NCBI GenBank assembly: GCA_017523005.1
Contig: JAFWXG010000003.1
Span: 1-8,588 of the forward strand
Source: Clostridia bacterium
GTDB lineage: Bacteria; Bacillota; Clostridia; RGIG6154
DNA: 8,588 nucleotides
Direction: 5' to 3'
Numbering within the stretch: position 1 is the first letter of the stretch; each line of letters begins with the position of its first letter. The notes below the pieces were generated by a model, which saw only the letters and a program-made list of their open reading frames with translations, was not told where the DNA came from and ran no database searches. Positions 6,335 to 8,588 of the stretch are shown in pieces. A program made the position numbers and the translations under genes.

Positions 6335-7336
6335 ATGGCACAGTTTGAAGGTAAAGAAAGAAGACAAGCTAAAATTGATGTTGAACTTAAAAAATTAGGT
6401 TTTGCATCCTTGGAAGAAGCAAGAGATCTCTGCTTATCCAAAGGTATAGATGTTGAATCAATCGTTAAAGGCGTTCAGCCAATCGCATTTGAAAATGCTG
6501 TTTGGGCATACACATTAGGTTGTGCAATCGCAATCAAAAACGGCAAAGCAAACGCAGTAGAAGCTGCTGAAGCAATCGGTGTCGGCTTACAGGCATTCTG
6601 TATTCCAGGCTCTGTTGCTGAAACAAGAAGTGTAGGTTTAGGCCATGGTAACTTGGCTGCTATGCTTCTTCGCGAAGAAACAAATTGCTTCTGCTTCCTT
6701 GCAGGTCACGAATCCTTTGCAGCTGCTGAAGGTGCAATCGGTATCGCAAGAACTGCTAACAAAGTAAGAAAAGAACCCTTAAGAGTTATCTTAAACGGTT
6801 TGGGCAAAGACGCAGCTTATATTATTTCAAGAATTAATGGTTTCACTTATGTAGAAACAGAATATGATTTCTATACAAGCGAACTCAAAGTTGTTCGTGA
6901 AATTGCATTCTCTGACGGTGAAAAAGCTAAAGTTAAATGCTATGGTGCAAACGATGTATTAGAAGGCGTTGCAATCATGCAGAAAGAAGCGGTTGATGTT
7001 TCTATCACAGGTAACTCTACTAACCCTACAAGATTCCAGCACCCTGTTGCAGGCACATACAAAAAATGGGCTATTGAAAATGGCAAAAAATATTTCTCTG
7101 TTGCATCAGGCGGCGGTACAGGAAGAACACTCCACCCCGACAACATGGCAGCAGGTCCAGCATCTTACGGCTTAACAGATACAATGGGTCGTATGCATGG
7201 TGACGCTCAGTTTGCAGGCTCATCTTCAGTTCCTGCTCATGTAGAAATGATGGGACTTATCGGTGCAGGTAACAACCCAATGGTTGGTATGACCGTTGCT
7301 TGTGCAGTTGCAGTCCAGGAAGCTATGAATAAGTAA
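6335..7336 (+). CDS. GGGtGRT family protein of unknown function
   Basis: A 333-residue soluble protein that I recognise as the GGGtGRT family (Pfam domain of that name, function unknown). The naming motif GGGTGRT is at 259-265, inside a conserved stretch continuing LHPDNMAAGP and then TMGRMHGDAQFAGSSS (283-298). The length agrees with the family, about 325-340. Other likely conserved parts are GLGHGNLAAM (101-110), the Cys pair CFC (118-120) followed by LAGHESFAAAEGA, and TGNSTNPTRFQHP (225-237). There are seven Cys and several His in such motifs. No signal peptide or membrane segment is seen. The start follows AGGAGG (6321-6326) 8 bases upstream. It shares a transcript with the NifU-like gene, so the two probably act together, perhaps around an Fe-S cluster. 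The glycine-rich loop might bind a phosphate group, but this is only a guess. An intrinsic terminator follows. Confidence 0.9.
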   Translation: MAQFEGKERRQAKIDVELKKLGFASLEEARDLCLSKGIDVESIVKGVQPIAFENAVWAYTLGCAIAIKNGKANAVEAAEAIGVGLQAFCIPGSVAETRSVGLGHGNLAAMLLREETNCFCFLAGHESFAAAEGAIGIARTANKVRKEPLRVILNGLGKDAAYIISRINGFTYVETEYDFYTSELKVVREIAFSDGEKAKVKCYGANDVLEGVAIMQKEAVDVSITGNSTNPTRFQHPVAGTYKKWAIENGKKYFSVASGGGTGRTLHPDNMAAGPASYGLTDTMGRMHGDAQFAGSSSVPAHVEMMGLIGAGNNPMVGMTVACAVAVQEAMNK

Positions 7337-7353
7337 ATAACACAAAATACAAG

Positions 7354-7387
7354 GAAAGCTCTTAAAATGAGAGCTTTCTTTTTGTTT
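7354..7387 (+). terminator. Intrinsic terminator of the GGGtGRT unit
   Basis: GAAAGCTCT (7354-7362) pairs with AGAGCTTTC (7370-7378) as a 9-bp stem with a 7-base loop. It is followed by TTTTTGTTT and lies 17 bases after the GGGtGRT stop codon. Confidence 0.88.
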
Positions 7388-7427
7388 ATAGTTTTTTCTG
7401 AACATTTTCCCTATTCACGAGTGTTGC

Positions 7428-7456
7428 TTGACTAAGATGTCATAATATGCTAAAAT
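7428..7456 (+). promoter_or_regulatory. Promoter of the small zinc-ribbon membrane protein
   Basis: TTGACT (7428-7433), 17-base spacer, TAAAAT (7451-7456) with an extended -10 (TGC at 7448-7450). The gene's ribosome binding site AAGGGGGAT (7485-7493) lies downstream, before the ATG at 7498. The promoter follows the previous terminator, so the gene is monocistronic. Confidence 0.75.
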
Positions 7457-7497
7457 ATAGATAGAGTTTACAGAATATCAAAAAAAGGGGGATTTGA

Positions 7498-7836
7498 ATG
7501 ACAATCTTTTTGCTTATTGTTGCATTTGTTATAAATCTGGTGTTATGCTTTAAGTTTGCAAGCATAGCAGAAGAAAAAGGACATGAACCGAAAGGATATT
7601 TTTGGTGGTGTTTTTTCTTGGGCACTGCCGGATACATAATGGTTGCAGCTTTGCCTGACAGAGGTTATTATGCAAGATCGATGAAAAATATAAACGGCGA
7701 TAGTGGCAAAAAACCGACAACAGATTTAGCTTATGAAGAAAGACTTTTAAACAATGGTGGTTGGAAATGCCCATCATGTCAGAAAGTAAATCCTGAAAGT
7801 GTGACAACCTGCAGATGTGGAATGCCTAAATGTTGA
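7498..7836 (+). CDS. Small membrane protein with C-terminal zinc ribbon
   Basis: A 112-residue protein of unknown function. A first hydrophobic segment (about 2-20) and a second (about 34-52) flank a short charged turn, SIAEEKGHEPKGY. The second ends in ALPDR, a pattern I have seen in small clostridial membrane proteins. A polar linker (58-87) leads to a zinc-ribbon-like module. Trp89 precedes CPSC (91-94), and TCRCG (104-108) completes a CxxC-x10-CxC set (Cys91, 94, 105, 107), reminiscent of RanBP2-type fingers. An extra Cys ends the protein (Cys112). Both termini probably face the same side, most simply the cytoplasm, so the ribbon could bind a protein or nucleic acid at the membrane. The gene has its own promoter and terminator and no obvious partner. 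The coding call is strong; the function is open. Confidence 0.82.
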   Translation: MTIFLLIVAFVINLVLCFKFASIAEEKGHEPKGYFWWCFFLGTAGYIMVAALPDRGYYARSMKNINGDSGKKPTTDLAYEERLLNNGGWKCPSCQKVNPESVTTCRCGMPKC

Positions 7837-7846
7837 ATTTAATGTA

Positions 7847-7880
7847 GAAAACTCTCAATGATTTGAGAGTTTTCTTTTTA
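7847..7880 (+). terminator. Intrinsic terminator between convergent genes
   Basis: GAAAACTCTCAA (7847-7858) pairs perfectly with TTGAGAGTTTTC (7863-7874) around a TGAT tetraloop. TTTTTATTT follows on the plus strand. The 12-bp stem sits between the zinc-ribbon gene and the convergent AraC gene. On the minus strand it is followed only by a short T-poor tail, so use by the AraC gene is possible but less certain. Confidence 0.9.
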
Positions 7881-7904
7881 TTTATGCTTTTTTATGAACA
7901 AACT

Positions 7905-8588
7905 TCACCTCTCGGCGTATATACCGCGCTTTGTTCTTGGTGGAGCGTTGTGTTCTTTCAGGTATGCACGATAAAATGAAGAGTAATCGTGGAATCCTGC
8001 GAGTGTAGAGGCATCTGTGAGCGTTTTGCCTGCGTTGTGAAGCTCTTGAACATATGTTAATCGCTTATGACGAATATAATTTTGTATAGTAAGGCCAGTG
8101 CTTTGCTTAAACAATCGACACAAATAATATTTTGAAATAAAGAACACATTTGATAATTCGTCTAATGAGATGTCATTTGCAAAATTATCATTTATATATG
8201 AAATAATTTCTTTTATCGGACTGTTAGAAACATTGGCATACGAAAAAGAAGATATACTGTTTAATATGTGTAATATTTCTATTATGCAACTGTCTGTAAT
8301 CGGACTGTCAGATACGCTGTAGTTATTAGAATATTTCTTGTAACGAGAAATAGCGTCATAAAGACCGCTTGAGTGAACAATATCAGCTTTGATTTTGTTA
8401 CCATATTTTTGTGATTGTGTTAAAAACCCTGTCTCGTATTCGAGGCAGTTTTTTTGTGCAAAAAATTCAGGAGAAATCATAAGTACAAATCTGCGATATT
8501 TTTTTGAGCTGTTATGGAATACTCTGTGCATTTCATTTTTTCTAATGATTATCATGTCATTAGGGTTTAGCGTATATACATTTCCTTC
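7905..8588 (-). CDS. AraC-family transcriptional regulator (N-terminus off the right edge)
   Basis: DNA-binding regulator, probably responding to a small ligand through an N-terminal cupin-like domain. The frame stays open to the window edge. Before the apparent ATG at 8555 it reads EGNVYTLNPND, which flows into MIIIRKNEMHRVFHN, a typical AraC cupin strand (Gly, Tyr, Asp, Glu-x-His). The true start therefore lies outside. Counting from 8588, 227 residues are visible. The cupin part is roughly 1-60, a linker follows, and the AraC DNA-binding domain covers about 122-222. Its first helix-turn-helix includes DISLDELSNVFFISKYYLCR and RLFKQSTG; the second includes TDASTLAGFHDYSSFYRAYL. It ends with TGA and is convergent with the small zinc-ribbon gene. 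Its target is unknown and may be a transport or sugar-use operon beyond the edge. Confidence 0.92.
   Translation of the reverse strand, partial: EGNVYTLNPNDMIIIRKNEMHRVFHNSSKKYRRFVLMISPEFFAQKNCLEYETGFLTQSQKYGNKIKADIVHSSGLYDAISRYKKYSNNYSVSDSPITDSCIIEILHILNSISSFSYANVSNSPIKEIISYINDNFANDISLDELSNVFFISKYYLCRLFKQSTGLTIQNYIRHKRLTYVQELHNAGKTLTDASTLAGFHDYSSFYRAYLKEHNAPPRTKRGIYAER

Noticed and set aside
7550..7807. Minus-strand frame of 85 codons
   Set aside because: It lies entirely opposite the zinc-ribbon membrane protein, which has a clear promoter, ribosome binding site and motifs. The antisense product has no recognisable domain.

Overview
The window looks like a chromosomal segment from a low-GC, Gram-positive anaerobe, most likely a member of the Clostridia. 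The reasons are the AT-rich composition, near-consensus sigma-A promoters (three of the four with an extended -10 TGn), strong AGGAGG-type ribosome binding sites, and protein families typical of that group. This assignment is inferred from sequence style, not from a marker gene.

Left part (1-3762, minus strand): a compact aminoacyl-tRNA synthetase operon read gltX > glnS > metG. The gaps are 4 and 12 bases, and each downstream ribosome binding site overlaps the end of the gene before it. metG runs off the left edge. The promoter sits directly upstream of gltX and leaves a leader of about 47 nt, too short for a T-box. GluRS and GlnRS side by side imply direct charging of tRNA-Gln.

Middle (3763-5525, plus strand): a divergent promoter pair flanks a perfect A/T inverted repeat. 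Rightward lies a ZIP-family metal transporter, interrupted by an in-frame TGA 22 codons before the end expected for the family. Six bases after the interrupted frame ends comes a cytoplasmic-type L-asparaginase (ansA).

Right-centre (5526-7387, plus strand): a separate transcription unit with a textbook promoter (TTGACA, 17 bp, TGG-TATACT). Its -35 box lies inside a 7+7 bp dyad that looks like an operator, and the unit ends at an intrinsic terminator. It encodes a NifU/IscU-like protein with unusual cysteine placement, followed by a 333-residue protein of the GGGtGRT family. To my knowledge neither has an established function. Codon choice differs from the neighbouring zip and ansA genes and suggests high expression. 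This two-gene module is the best candidate here for an undescribed system.

Right end (7388-8588): a monocistronic small protein with two membrane segments and a C-terminal zinc ribbon, under its own promoter and terminator. Convergent to it is an AraC-family regulator whose reading frame continues off the right edge. No RNA gene, CRISPR array, insertion sequence or prophage element was seen, and no gene-free stretch exceeds 300 bases.
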